A program made the translations under genes and the position numbers. Shown here piece after piece: positions 1 to 6,656 of a stretch of 8,223 nt of DNA. The first letter of the stretch is position 1. The number at the start of each line of letters is the position of its first letter. Source of the stretch: Bacteroidetes bacterium UBA7368 (lineage in GTDB: Bacteria > Bacteroidota > Rhodothermia > Rhodothermales > UBA10348). Below the pieces are notes generated by a model. It saw only the letters and a program-made list of their open reading frames with translations. It did no database searches and was not told the DNA's origin. The DNA is taken from contig DKOG01000077.1 in NCBI GenBank assembly GCA_002469915.1, positions 1 to 8,223 on the forward strand, in the 5' to 3' direction.

Positions 1-1
1 G

Positions 2-1390
2 CCGGTTAACAATCGCTTCAGCTATTCCCCGCTAGATGAAGCTGAATTGCTAGCCAGAGGCGATACGTTAGCTGCCGAATTAACATGGCTAGATGCGCTT
101 ACCTCGAGTGAGGACTACGAACGGGCAACGGGAAGTAGTCGGCAATTTGACTTCAGGGCCACGCATCGGATTCCGATTTCAGCTCCCTTTTCCATTCGAA
201 AGTTGCCAGCACTTGGAAACGTGAACCTAAACTTTAATCCAAGCATCAGTTACACCGAAGACTGGTACCTGGATACAGAAGTAAAGGAATTAGACGAAGA
301 AACAGCCGCCGTTGGCGTGACGCATGACCCCGGGTTCTTTGCCCTTCGACAATTCAGTACCTCTCTTTCCATGAGTACAACATTCTACGGGATGTTTCCT
401 ATCGGAGGATTTGGTTACAAAAACATCCGGCATACGATTCGCCCTAATATTGGCTTTTCCTATCGGCCTGATTTTTATGCCGATCGCTGGGGTAACACCA
501 AATCCTATGTCAATTCCCAGGGTGAGGAAGTCATCTACCCCGTGGTTTCTGGTGTAGGTAGAGGACGCCAACAAGCGTTGACCTTCTCAATGAACAACAC
601 CTTCGAAACCAAGCCGGTTGAATCAGACAGCACCGATACGAATTCACGTTCTCGTCCCTCTACTCTGAAGCTGTTTGACTTCAACCTATCGTCTTCCTAC
701 AACTTCGCTGCCGACTCACTCAAAATGGGCGCCATTAGTCTTTCCGGGCGAACGAGAATATTGGGTAAGGTGGATGTAGATATTCGCCGAAGCTATTCGC
801 CCTATCAAGTCTCAGAAATAGGAAGGACCATCTCGAAGTCCGCTTTTTCGCCAACCTCTCCACTTGGACGTTTAACCTCAACGAACCTCACAATCCGAAC
901 CTCTTTACGATCTAAGAGAGGTGCTGGAGATCGACCCCTTACAACACCAAGAGCGGGCATGGTCGGATCACAGCCGGGATTCGGGTCTGGCGCTAGCGCG
1001 TCGATGCTCCAGAATACCTTCCGATCCCCGTCCACCGATTTTTCCATTCCGTGGTCTCTCATTTTAGACTTCACGATGGGGTCCACCCATACTGGAGCAT
1101 CCAGTATCAAACGGGCCATTCTTAACGCCACGATAGACTTCAGCCTCACACCAAACTGGAAAGTAGCGAGTCGCACGGGCTATGACCTAGAAAGTAAGCG
1201 AATGGCTACAACCAACATCGCTCTCGCCCGAGATTTCGATTGCTGGCAGATGGCGTTCAATTGGATTCCTTTCGGATCGTATCAGTCTTGGGGATTTGAC
1301 CTCCACGTAAAAAGCGGACACCTCCGAGACTTGCTAAGAATACGCCAACCTAAGTCAGACGTAAGAGACCGATTCGGATCGTTCTTATAG
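2..1390 (+). CDS. lptD: LPS assembly outer-membrane protein LptD, C-terminal part (5' truncated by window edge)
   Basis: The frame is open from base 2 to the TAG at 1388-1390, giving 462 visible residues; the true start lies upstream of the window. The TTG at 47 is just an internal codon. The protein is rich in alternating polar/aromatic beta-strands (for example around 214-270, 349-480, 679-800 and 1126-1330) typical of an outer-membrane barrel. The segment near 340-470 (FALRQFSTSLSMSTTFYG, then IRHTIRPNIGFSYRP) and the C-terminal WIPFGSYQSWGFDLHVKSG resemble the LptD barrel family of Bacteroidota. In that family LptD, with LptE, inserts LPS into the outer leaflet. Two Ser/Thr-rich low-complexity stretches (about 620-665 and 900-1030) probably form loops. 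The chain ends in FL rather than a terminal aromatic residue. It converges on the ABC ATPase gene with a 2-bp gap. The family call is from pattern recognition, and the N-terminal OstA-like domain cannot be checked here. Confidence 0.82.
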   Translation, partial: PVNNRFSYSPLDEAELLARGDTLAAELTWLDALTSSEDYERATGSSRQFDFRATHRIPISAPFSIRKLPALGNVNLNFNPSISYTEDWYLDTEVKELDEETAAVGVTHDPGFFALRQFSTSLSMSTTFYGMFPIGGFGYKNIRHTIRPNIGFSYRPDFYADRWGNTKSYVNSQGEEVIYPVVSGVGRGRQQALTFSMNNTFETKPVESDSTDTNSRSRPSTLKLFDFNLSSSYNFAADSLKMGAISLSGRTRILGKVDVDIRRSYSPYQVSEIGRTISKSAFSPTSPLGRLTSTNLTIRTSLRSKRGAGDRPLTTPRAGMVGSQPGFGSGASASMLQNTFRSPSTDFSIPWSLILDFTMGSTHTGASSIKRAILNATIDFSLTPNWKVASRTGYDLESKRMATTNIALARDFDCWQMAFNWIPFGSYQSWGFDLHVKSGHLRDLLRIRQPKSDVRDRFGSFL

Positions 1391-1392
1391 AT

Positions 1393-2409
1393 CTACTGGT
1401 CATGGATCACAAATCGGTGATCGGAGATGGACACAGCTATGGTTGATTCGTCACCCACGTCGTCCGTCGAGCGCATTTTAAAGCGAGTTCCTTGAAGCTC
1501 AACTTCAAGCTCGGTAATCATCCCTAAAAACTGCCTGTTTACCACTCTCGCTTTCAAATCGGAACGCGCGTCTATTCGTAGATGTTCAGCCCGGACGGCT
1601 AGGGCCTTTCCCTTTTCTAAGTCTCTGCCAGTCAGGCTGTGCACCAAGGATGGGTCCGTTACGATATTGCTTCCGCCCAGAAATGAGGCGACAAAGGAGG
1701 TGGAAGGTTCGTTGTACAAACCTTGTGGGCTACCAACCTGAACGACTTTCCCCAATCGCATTACTGCAATCTGATCCGAAAGGGCTAGTGCCTCTTCTTG
1801 ATCGTGGGTCACATAGATACTCGTTAATCCCAATCGATGCTGAAGGCTTTTTAACTCCAATCTCGTCTGCATGCGCAAGGCAACGTCTAGATTGGAAAGA
1901 GGCTCATCAAATAGAATCACTTCCGGTTCAATGGCTACAGCCCGCGCCAACGCGGTGCGTTGCTGTTGTCCGCCAGACAGCGAAGTTACCGGAGTGTCTA
2001 CGAATGCCTCCAAGTCCACACGGCGAAGGGCCTCGAGGACGGCTGAGCGTCTCTCTTGCGTGCGCATCTTCCTCACTTTGAGGCCATACTCCACATTCTC
2101 GCCCACCGTCATATGAGGGAATAGAGCATAATTCTGAAAGACCATCGCCGTTGGGCGCTTACGGGCATCCAAGGACGTTACATCTTCATCTCCGATGAGA
2201 ACAGAGCCACTATCCGGAGACTCAAAGCCTGAGACAATTCGTAGCGTTGTAGTCTTACCACATCCACTTGGGCCCAACAGCGAAAAAAAGGAGCCTGCTG
2301 GAATCTCAAGAGATATGTTATCGACGGCCTTCACATCACCAAAGTGACGTGAAACGTCTACGAGCCGAACAGAGGCTCCTCTACGATCATGTACTGATGG
2401 ATCCTGCAC
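1393..2409 (-). CDS. ABC transporter ATP-binding protein (PotA/FbpC/UgpC-type importer ATPase with TOBE-like tail)
   Basis: This is a 338-residue nucleotide-binding subunit that would power a membrane importer from the cytoplasm. All core motifs are intact: Walker A GPSGCGKT (46-53), Q-loop FQNYALFPHM (Q92), signature LSGGQQQR (144-151), Walker B VILFDEP with catalytic E169, D-loop SNLD (172-175) and switch H202. Residues of about 245-338 (including VRAEHLRI) form a TOBE-like regulatory or substrate-sensing tail. Length and order match the polyamine, Fe(III), sugar-phosphate or phosphonate importer ATPases. The substrate cannot be read from the sequence. The start is GTG at 2409, 6 bp after the sucC stop; only a weak GGTGGA purine stretch precedes it. 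No permease or binding-protein gene lies next to it: upstream is sucC and downstream is lptD on the other strand. It is therefore an orphan ATPase, probably co-transcribed with sucC. Confidence 0.9.
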   Translation of the reverse strand: MQDPSVHDRRGASVRLVDVSRHFGDVKAVDNISLEIPAGSFFSLLGPSGCGKTTTLRIVSGFESPDSGSVLIGDEDVTSLDARKRPTAMVFQNYALFPHMTVGENVEYGLKVRKMRTQERRSAVLEALRRVDLEAFVDTPVTSLSGGQQQRTALARAVAIEPEVILFDEPLSNLDVALRMQTRLELKSLQHRLGLTSIYVTHDQEEALALSDQIAVMRLGKVVQVGSPQGLYNEPSTSFVASFLGGSNIVTDPSLVHSLTGRDLEKGKALAVRAEHLRIDARSDLKARVVNRQFLGMITELEVELQGTRFKMRSTDDVGDESTIAVSISDHRFVIHDQ

Positions 2410-2415
2410 AGAGGG

Positions 2416-3591
2416 CTATCCACCCAGTGCAGTTGTTACTTTGTCGGCAGCTTCTTGGAACAAGGTGGCCGTTTCAAGCGCCAACCCGCTTTCATCCAGT
2501 ATCTGCTTTCCTTCTTCAGCATTGGTCCCTTGGAGGCGCACAATGAGAGGGATCGACATGTCAACTTTGCGGGCAGCTTCAGCTACACCCTTGGCGACGC
2601 GATCACATCGAACAATTCCACCAAAGATGTTGACCAGAATGGCCTTCACTTCAGGGTCTTTCATAATGATCCGAAAGCCAGCTTCGACTGTGGTGGGATT
2701 GGCTGAACCGCCAACGTCCAAGAAGTTAGCTGGCTCACCGCCTGCAAGTTTAATAATGTCCATAGTGGCCATGGCCAGACCCGCACCATTTACCATGCAT
2801 CCTACATTTCCGTCCAACTTGACGTAATTAAGGTGATGCTCGGACGCTTGGACTTCCAAAGGATCTTCTTCGTGGACGTCTCTGAGCTCAGCAATGTCCT
2901 TGTGTCTGAACAGAGCGTTGTCATCAATATTGAGCTTCGCGTCAATGGCCAGTACATCCCCATCCGTGGTCAACGTCAGCGGATTGATTTCGGCAATTGA
3001 ACAATCCGTTTCGTCGTAGGCCCGGTAGAGTGCCATGATGAACTTAACGGCTTTCTTGAAGGAATCGCCCTCAAAACCGAGTCCGAACGCCAGACGACGA
3101 GCCTGAAAGCCTTGCAGACCGATCACAGGATCAACCCATTCTTTCAGAATCAAGTCAGGCGTTTCTTCGGCGACTGTCTCAATTTCTACCCCTCCTTCCG
3201 TTGAGGCCATGATCACAGGCTGGTTATTGCCTCGATCAAGGGTAATCCCCAAATAGAATTCTTTGTCGATATCGACCGCGTCGGCAATCAGTACAGAGCG
3301 TACCTTTTGTCCAGCGGGACCTGTTTGAGGCGTCTTTAGCATCATGCCAAGAATGGCATCCGCTTTTTCACGCACTTCATCGATTGAGCGGGCGAGTTTA
3401 ACTCCGCCCCCTTTTCCTCGACCACCAGCGTGGATTTGCGCTTTTACAACAAACAGGTCGGTGCCCGTTTCTGTATGCAATTGAGTTGCAGCAGCAACAG
3501 CCTCTTCAGTCGTCGTGGCGAAAACGCCTCTCTGTACTGGTACGCCGTAGCGAGCAAGAATTTCTTTGGCCTGGTATTCGTGGACTTTCAT
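2416..3591 (-). CDS. sucC: Succinyl-CoA synthetase (ligase), beta subunit
   Basis: With the alpha subunit SucD (not in the window), this cytoplasmic TCA-cycle enzyme interconverts succinyl-CoA and succinate plus CoA, coupled to ADP or GDP phosphorylation. The 391-residue length matches the family (about 388). The N-terminal ATP-grasp domain (about 1-235) opens with MKVHEYQAKEILARYGVPV and carries AQIHAGGRGKGGG (51-63). EINPL (201-205) and AIDAK (215-219) supply the probable Mg ligands N203 and D217, 14 residues apart as in E. coli SucC (N199/D213). The C-terminal ligase domain shows NGAGLAMATMD (268-278), LDVGG (291-295), NIFGGIVRCD (321-330) and RLQGTNAEEGK (352-362). Start is ATG at 3591 with no convincing Shine-Dalgarno. 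The ABC ATPase gene follows after 6 bp. Separation of sucC from sucD is usual in some Bacteroidota-related genomes but cannot be assessed here. Confidence 0.97.
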   Translation of the reverse strand: MKVHEYQAKEILARYGVPVQRGVFATTTEEAVAAATQLHTETGTDLFVVKAQIHAGGRGKGGGVKLARSIDEVREKADAILGMMLKTPQTGPAGQKVRSVLIADAVDIDKEFYLGITLDRGNNQPVIMASTEGGVEIETVAEETPDLILKEWVDPVIGLQGFQARRLAFGLGFEGDSFKKAVKFIMALYRAYDETDCSIAEINPLTLTTDGDVLAIDAKLNIDDNALFRHKDIAELRDVHEEDPLEVQASEHHLNYVKLDGNVGCMVNGAGLAMATMDIIKLAGGEPANFLDVGGSANPTTVEAGFRIIMKDPEVKAILVNIFGGIVRCDRVAKGVAEAARKVDMSIPLIVRLQGTNAEEGKQILDESGLALETATLFQEAADKVTTALGG

Positions 3592-3680
3592 CGGTTCTGG
3601 AAATACGTATACTTGACGAAATGAAAACTACGATGACCGGAAAGCATATACTCTCTTTCTGAACGAATGACGTCTTAATT

Positions 3681-3701
3681 CTCCGTTTCTTTTAAGCGGA
3701 G
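3681..3701 (+). promoter_or_regulatory. RBS-containing hairpin in the 5' leader of the LptF/G permease
   Basis: Arm CTCCGTTT (3681-3688) pairs with AAGCGGAG (3694-3701) over 8 bp, with one G-U pair and a 5-base CTTTT loop. The 3' arm includes the permease's GGAG Shine-Dalgarno, so folding would hide the ribosome site. The pairing is seen directly; a regulatory role (translational control or thermosensing) is inference. As a transcription terminator it would be poor because no T-run follows. Confidence 0.45.
3698..3701 (+). promoter_or_regulatory. Shine-Dalgarno GGAG of the LptF/G permease
   Basis: GGAG lies 7 bases before the ATG at 3709, an ideal spacing, and fixes this start. It stands out because the neighbouring minus-strand genes have no clear Shine-Dalgarno. 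Confidence 0.65.
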
Positions 3702-3708
3702 CCCCAGA

Positions 3709-4791
3709 ATGACCTACGATCTCCACATTATCAAACGTTTTTTGATGGGATATCTCCTTTTAACAGGGGGATTAATCATTTTTTTCGTCGTTCTACACTA
3801 CGTAGAGTACATCGATGACTTCATGGATCGAGGGGCAACCATGAAAGAAGTCTTTTTTGTGTACTACCCAAACTACATTCCAGAGATTGTTCGCCTCACT
3901 TCTCCTCTGGCTCTTTTTATATCTGCCGTATTTCTTACGGGGAGACTTTCCCAAAAACTAGAGATAGCTTCTCTTCAAACCGCCGGTGTTTCTTTATACC
4001 GACTCTTACTCCCCTTTGTCCTTGTCGGCGTTTTTGTAACTGGCTTCATGTTTTGGTTTAACGGTTGGATTGTGCCCCAAACCAACAGGACGCGAATCGC
4101 TTTTGAGCAGGACTACACAAAGGACGCAGCCTCAGGTGCCGAATACGCCAATATTCATCGGCAAAACTCCCCGGGAAGTATCATTTCCGTGAACTTCTAC
4201 GAGCGGAACTCAAAAACAGCCACGGCGGTCACCTTTCAATCGTACACCAAGGACGGTGTTATGGTGGAACGTATCGATGCGGATAGAATGACTTGGATAG
4301 ACTCGCTTTCCGTCTGGCGCTTGCTAAACCCTGTAATCGTCTCTTTTCAAGAAGACGGGCAGTTTGAGCGCTGGGAAGTAGTCCGTTTAGACACCACCCT
4401 ATCCATCCGGCCTCGTGATTTAGCCAGGACTAGTGGAGATGTGGAGGCCATGACGATCGGGGAAGCCAGAGATTATTTGGACACCCTTAAGCGCACGGGA
4501 GCAAATCGAATCGGGCAGTCTCTCGTCACGTACTACGGTAAATATTCCTACCCATTCGCCAATTTCATTCTCATTCTACTAGCCGTTCCTCTTGCGTCCG
4601 TCCGCAGAAAGGGTGGGCAAGCCGTACAACTGGGAATTGGCCTCTTCATCGCCTTTGTCTATTTGGCTCTGATGAAACTGATTGAACCTTTCGGGTACGC
4701 GAACACCATTACACCCATCACTGCCGCGTGGCTGCCACATATTCTGTTTTTGATTTTTGCGGGCCTGGTGCTCTGGCGTGTCCCCAAATAA
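3709..4791 (+). CDS. lptF/lptG: LptF/LptG (YjgP/YjgQ) family LPS export permease
   Basis: Members of this family form the inner-membrane LptF-LptG dimer which, with the LptB ATPase, extracts LPS and pushes it along the LptC-A-D bridge. The 360-residue length and layout fit the family: three N-terminal membrane helices (about 12-33, 58-78, 98-119), a periplasmic beta-jellyroll region (about 125-270), then three more helices (about 281-299, 304-324, 338-357). Family-like motifs include the amphipathic N-terminus DLHIIKRFL, RLTSPLALFISAVF, ASLQTAGVSLYRLLLP and FANFILILLAVPLASVRRKGG. Start is ATG at 3709, preceded by GGAG. The sequence does not separate LptF from LptG; a partner paralogue would be expected elsewhere. 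It shares strand and pathway with the lptD upstream but is separated from it by sucC and the ABC ATPase on the opposite strand. Its stop lies 8 bp from the end of the DUF3467 gene. Confidence 0.92.
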   Translation: MTYDLHIIKRFLMGYLLLTGGLIIFFVVLHYVEYIDDFMDRGATMKEVFFVYYPNYIPEIVRLTSPLALFISAVFLTGRLSQKLEIASLQTAGVSLYRLLLPFVLVGVFVTGFMFWFNGWIVPQTNRTRIAFEQDYTKDAASGAEYANIHRQNSPGSIISVNFYERNSKTATAVTFQSYTKDGVMVERIDADRMTWIDSLSVWRLLNPVIVSFQEDGQFERWEVVRLDTTLSIRPRDLARTSGDVEAMTIGEARDYLDTLKRTGANRIGQSLVTYYGKYSYPFANFILILLAVPLASVRRKGGQAVQLGIGLFIAFVYLALMKLIEPFGYANTITPITAAWLPHILFLIFAGLVLWRVPK

Positions 4792-4799
4792 GAGCGTGT

Positions 4800-5126
4800 T
4801 TAGGCTTCTCCGCCGGGCATTCCAAAATGAACAGCTGGTCCCTGCTGAGCGCTATCGTCAATCTCTCCGTGTGCCCTCTCAAACCGCTCTATATTCTCTG
4901 CTAACGCTCTGAGTAGCCGTTTCGCATGCTGTGGAGTCACGATTATGCGGCTTTTAACTCTGGCTTTAGGAACGCCCGGCATAACCCGAATAAAATCCAG
5001 AATAAACTCCTCTGAGGAGTGCGCGAGCATGACCAGATTTGAATACGTGCCTTCCGCTATCTCTTCAGATAGCTCGATATTTATTTGCGGGCCGTTGCCC
5101 TTCTTGTCTTCTTTGTTGTCTTTCAT
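4800..5126 (-). CDS. DUF3467 domain-containing protein
   Basis: This small 108-residue, probably cytoplasmic protein has no signal peptide or membrane segment. Residues 14-84 match my recollection of the DUF3467 family: INIELSEEIAEGTYSNLVML, HSSEEFILDFIRVMPG (36-51), KARVKSRIIVTPQHAKRLL (54-72) and a final amphipathic helix ALAENIERFE. The N-terminal 13 residues are charged and low-complexity, and the C-terminal tail (from about 88) is Gly/Pro-rich and probably disordered. The family has no established biochemical function that I know of. It begins 8 bp after the CBS-type enzyme gene, without a visible Shine-Dalgarno, so the two are likely co-transcribed. It converges with the LptF/G permease across an 8-bp gap. 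Confidence 0.9.
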   Translation of the reverse strand: MKDNKEDKKGNGPQINIELSEEIAEGTYSNLVMLAHSSEEFILDFIRVMPGVPKARVKSRIIVTPQHAKRLLRALAENIERFERAHGEIDDSAQQGPAVHFGMPGGEA

Positions 5127-5134
5127 AATGAGGT

Positions 5135-6532
5135 TTAGGATCCTGAGTTTGATTGTGCTGCAAGAGCTCCGATCAGGTCACTTTTGGTAATAATTGAAAA
5201 GGTGCCATCCACTTCTGAAATAAGGATGGCTCCGGGGGCCTCTTTCAGCAACGAAATCAGACCGTCCAAAGGGGTGTCACGATCTACAACAGGAAATGGA
5301 GCGCCCATGTTGTCCGAGACAGGATGTTCACGTGCATCAGGTTCTTCAATCAACCTATTCAGCACGACAGATTCTGTTAAGCTGCCAACTACGGATCCAT
5401 TATCCAGCACGGGAAGCTGAGAAATACCGAGATCTACCATACGATCAATGGCTTCCTGAAGCGTATCGGCCGGACTAACCGAGACCAGCTGGGCACTTCC
5501 AGAGGCATTGGGAATGATATCACCAGCCTTTAGCGATGTCTCCTCACTTAGAAAACCATGACTCCTCATCCAGGTATCATTATAGGTTTTGGAGAGGTAT
5601 CTGAAACCGGTGTCAGGCAAGAGAATCACGATCACATCGTCTGCGGTGAGCTCCGATTTGTGTTCATTCATCCATTTTAAGGCGCCATTTACAGCAAGCC
5701 CGCTTGATTGGCCTACAAACAGCCCTTCTTCTTCGGCAAGACGTCTGGTCACTAACATGTTGTCCCGATCACTTGAACGGACGTAGTGGTCCAACAGACT
5801 AAAGTTCATGTTTTTGGCAAGAATATCTTCTCCTGCCCCCTCGGTCAAATACGGATAGATTTCCGCATGATCGAATTCACCCGTGTGGAAATACTTGAAA
5901 TAGACCGATCCGTACGTGTCTACTCCGATAATTTGTACATCTTCATTCTGCTCTTTCAGATACTGGGCGGTTCCAGATATGGTGCCCCCCGTGCCTGAAG
6001 ACGCCACGTAATGGGTGATCTTGCCTTCGGTCTGGTCCCAGACTTCCGGACCGGACGAAGCGTAATGGGCTGATGCGTTAGAGGGATTGTCGTACTGGTT
6101 GAGATAGACTGAATTAGGCGTCTCCTCTGCGAGTCTTCGAGAAACAGAGTAGTATGAGCGTGGATCTTCCGGAGCAACATTTGTCGGGCAAATCAGCACT
6201 TGAGCACCGAGCGCCCGAAGCATATCGGCTTTTTCAGGACTTTGCTTGTCTGTGGTGGTAAAAATACACTTGTATCCCTTTGTGATAGCCGCTAGCGCGA
6301 TTCCTGCACCCGTATTACCCGACGTTCCTTCTACAATCGTTCCTCCAGGCTTCAGACTTCCGTCACGCTCTGCGGCTTCTACCATAGCAACCCCGATGCG
6401 GTCTTTTACCGATCCTCCTGGGTTGAAATACTCCACTTTTGCGAGTACCGTACAGGGGAAATCCTTGAAAAGGGAGTTCAGTCTAACCAGCGGCGTATTA
6501 CCCACGGTTTCTAGAATAGAATCATGCCACAT
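5135..6532 (-). CDS. cbs: Cystathionine beta-synthase / cysteine synthase-type PLP enzyme with C-terminal CBS-domain pair
   Basis: This 465-residue fold-type II PLP enzyme would catalyse beta-replacement on serine (or O-acetylserine) with homocysteine or sulfide, in cytoplasmic sulfur amino-acid metabolism. PLP-binding Lys is K43 in GGSVKDRI. TSGNTG (70-75) should bind the substrate carboxylate and GTGGT (180-184) the PLP phosphate. EGAGEDILAKNMNFSLLDHY (231-250) and VGQSSGLAV (273-281) look more like cystathionine beta-synthase than CysK. DTGFRYLSKTYND (307-319) closes the catalytic part. Residues of about 337-460 form two CBS motifs (VSPADTLQEAIDRMVDLGIS; VVDRDTPLDGLISLLKEAPG), the layout of eukaryotic CBS where this module can bind AdoMet. 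The N-terminal heme-binding region of animal CBS is absent. Start is ATG at 6532 with no Shine-Dalgarno. It leads the unit with the DUF3467 gene. Substrate preference is not decided by the sequence. Confidence 0.92.
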   Translation of the reverse strand: MWHDSILETVGNTPLVRLNSLFKDFPCTVLAKVEYFNPGGSVKDRIGVAMVEAAERDGSLKPGGTIVEGTSGNTGAGIALAAITKGYKCIFTTTDKQSPEKADMLRALGAQVLICPTNVAPEDPRSYYSVSRRLAEETPNSVYLNQYDNPSNASAHYASSGPEVWDQTEGKITHYVASSGTGGTISGTAQYLKEQNEDVQIIGVDTYGSVYFKYFHTGEFDHAEIYPYLTEGAGEDILAKNMNFSLLDHYVRSSDRDNMLVTRRLAEEEGLFVGQSSGLAVNGALKWMNEHKSELTADDVIVILLPDTGFRYLSKTYNDTWMRSHGFLSEETSLKAGDIIPNASGSAQLVSVSPADTLQEAIDRMVDLGISQLPVLDNGSVVGSLTESVVLNRLIEEPDAREHPVSDNMGAPFPVVDRDTPLDGLISLLKEAPGAILISEVDGTFSIITKSDLIGALAAQSNSGS

Positions 6533-6565
6533 AAAAAGACTGCCTTCTGAGTAGATCGATTGTAC

Positions 6566-6573
6566 TATATTTG
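6566..6573 (+). promoter_or_regulatory. Candidate Bacteroidota-type -7 promoter element (TAnnTTTG) for the hybrid kinase
   Basis: TATATTTG is an exact match to the TAnnTTTG -7 consensus of Bacteroidota primary sigma factors. No clean TTTG or TTG sits at the -33 distance; the nearest is a TTCTG near 6545-6549. If used, transcription would start near 6577-6580, giving a leader of about 80 bases that begins just before the inverted repeat. Confidence 0.35.
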
Positions 6574-6586
6574 AACCACCTAAGGT

Positions 6587-6619
6587 ACGGAACCCGCGCG
6601 GTTAACGCGCAAGTTCCGT
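6587..6619. repeat. 33-base inverted repeat / stem-loop in the divergent spacer
   Basis: Arms ACGGAAC (6587-6593) and GTTCCGT (6613-6619) pair perfectly. After a 2x2 mismatch (CC/AA), GCGCG (6596-6600) pairs with CGCGC (6606-6610) around a GTTAA loop, giving 12 base pairs in all, mostly G-C. No T-run follows on either strand, so it is not a typical intrinsic terminator. It could be a leader hairpin of the kinase mRNA or a protein-binding palindrome serving both promoters. The pairing is seen; the role is inferred. Confidence 0.6.
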
Positions 6620-6652
6620 TTGAGAAGCGTATGAACACCGTCTGTCCCCTTT

Positions 6653-6656
6653 GGAG
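6653..6656 (+). promoter_or_regulatory. Shine-Dalgarno GGAG of the hybrid kinase
   Basis: GGAG lies 5 bases before the ATG at 6662 and supports that start over the out-of-frame ATG at 6631. Confidence 0.6.

Larger units (their letters stand above)
3592..3708. promoter_or_regulatory. Divergent promoter spacer between sucC and the LptF/G permease
   Basis: This 117-bp AT-rich gap separates two gene starts pointing away from each other, so it must hold the promoter of the sucC unit and probably that of the permease. I could not place a convincing sigma-70 or TAnnTTTG promoter on either strand. A TATACT at 3647-3652 (+) could serve as a -10 but lacks a good upstream partner. The sucC-proximal end has no Shine-Dalgarno, while the permease-proximal end has a hairpin and a GGAG. 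Confidence 0.6.

Noticed and set aside
47..49. TTG as the start of the lptD-like gene
   Set aside because: The same frame is open upstream to the window edge with sequence of the same character, so the gene is truncated by the window, not started here.
1405..1422. Inverted repeat GATCAC/GTGATC as a bidirectional terminator for lptD and the ABC ATPase
   Set aside because: The stem is only 6 bp, lies inside the ATPase coding sequence and has no T-run on either side.
1650..2546. Several plus-strand open frames of 81-143 codons opposite the ABC ATPase and the end of sucC
   Set aside because: They are antisense to genes with intact family motifs, have no recognisable domains and are shadows of the real coding frames.
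3613..3652. TTGACG (3613-3618) with TATACT (3647-3652) as a sigma-70 promoter for the permease
   Set aside because: The spacing is 28 bases, far from the usual 16-18, so the pair cannot act together.
5184..6554. Open frames of 60-102 codons on the plus strand opposite the CBS-type gene, and a 74-codon minus-strand frame at 5956-6180
   Set aside because: All overlap the strongly supported PLP-enzyme gene in other frames and show compositionally biased, non-protein-like sequence.
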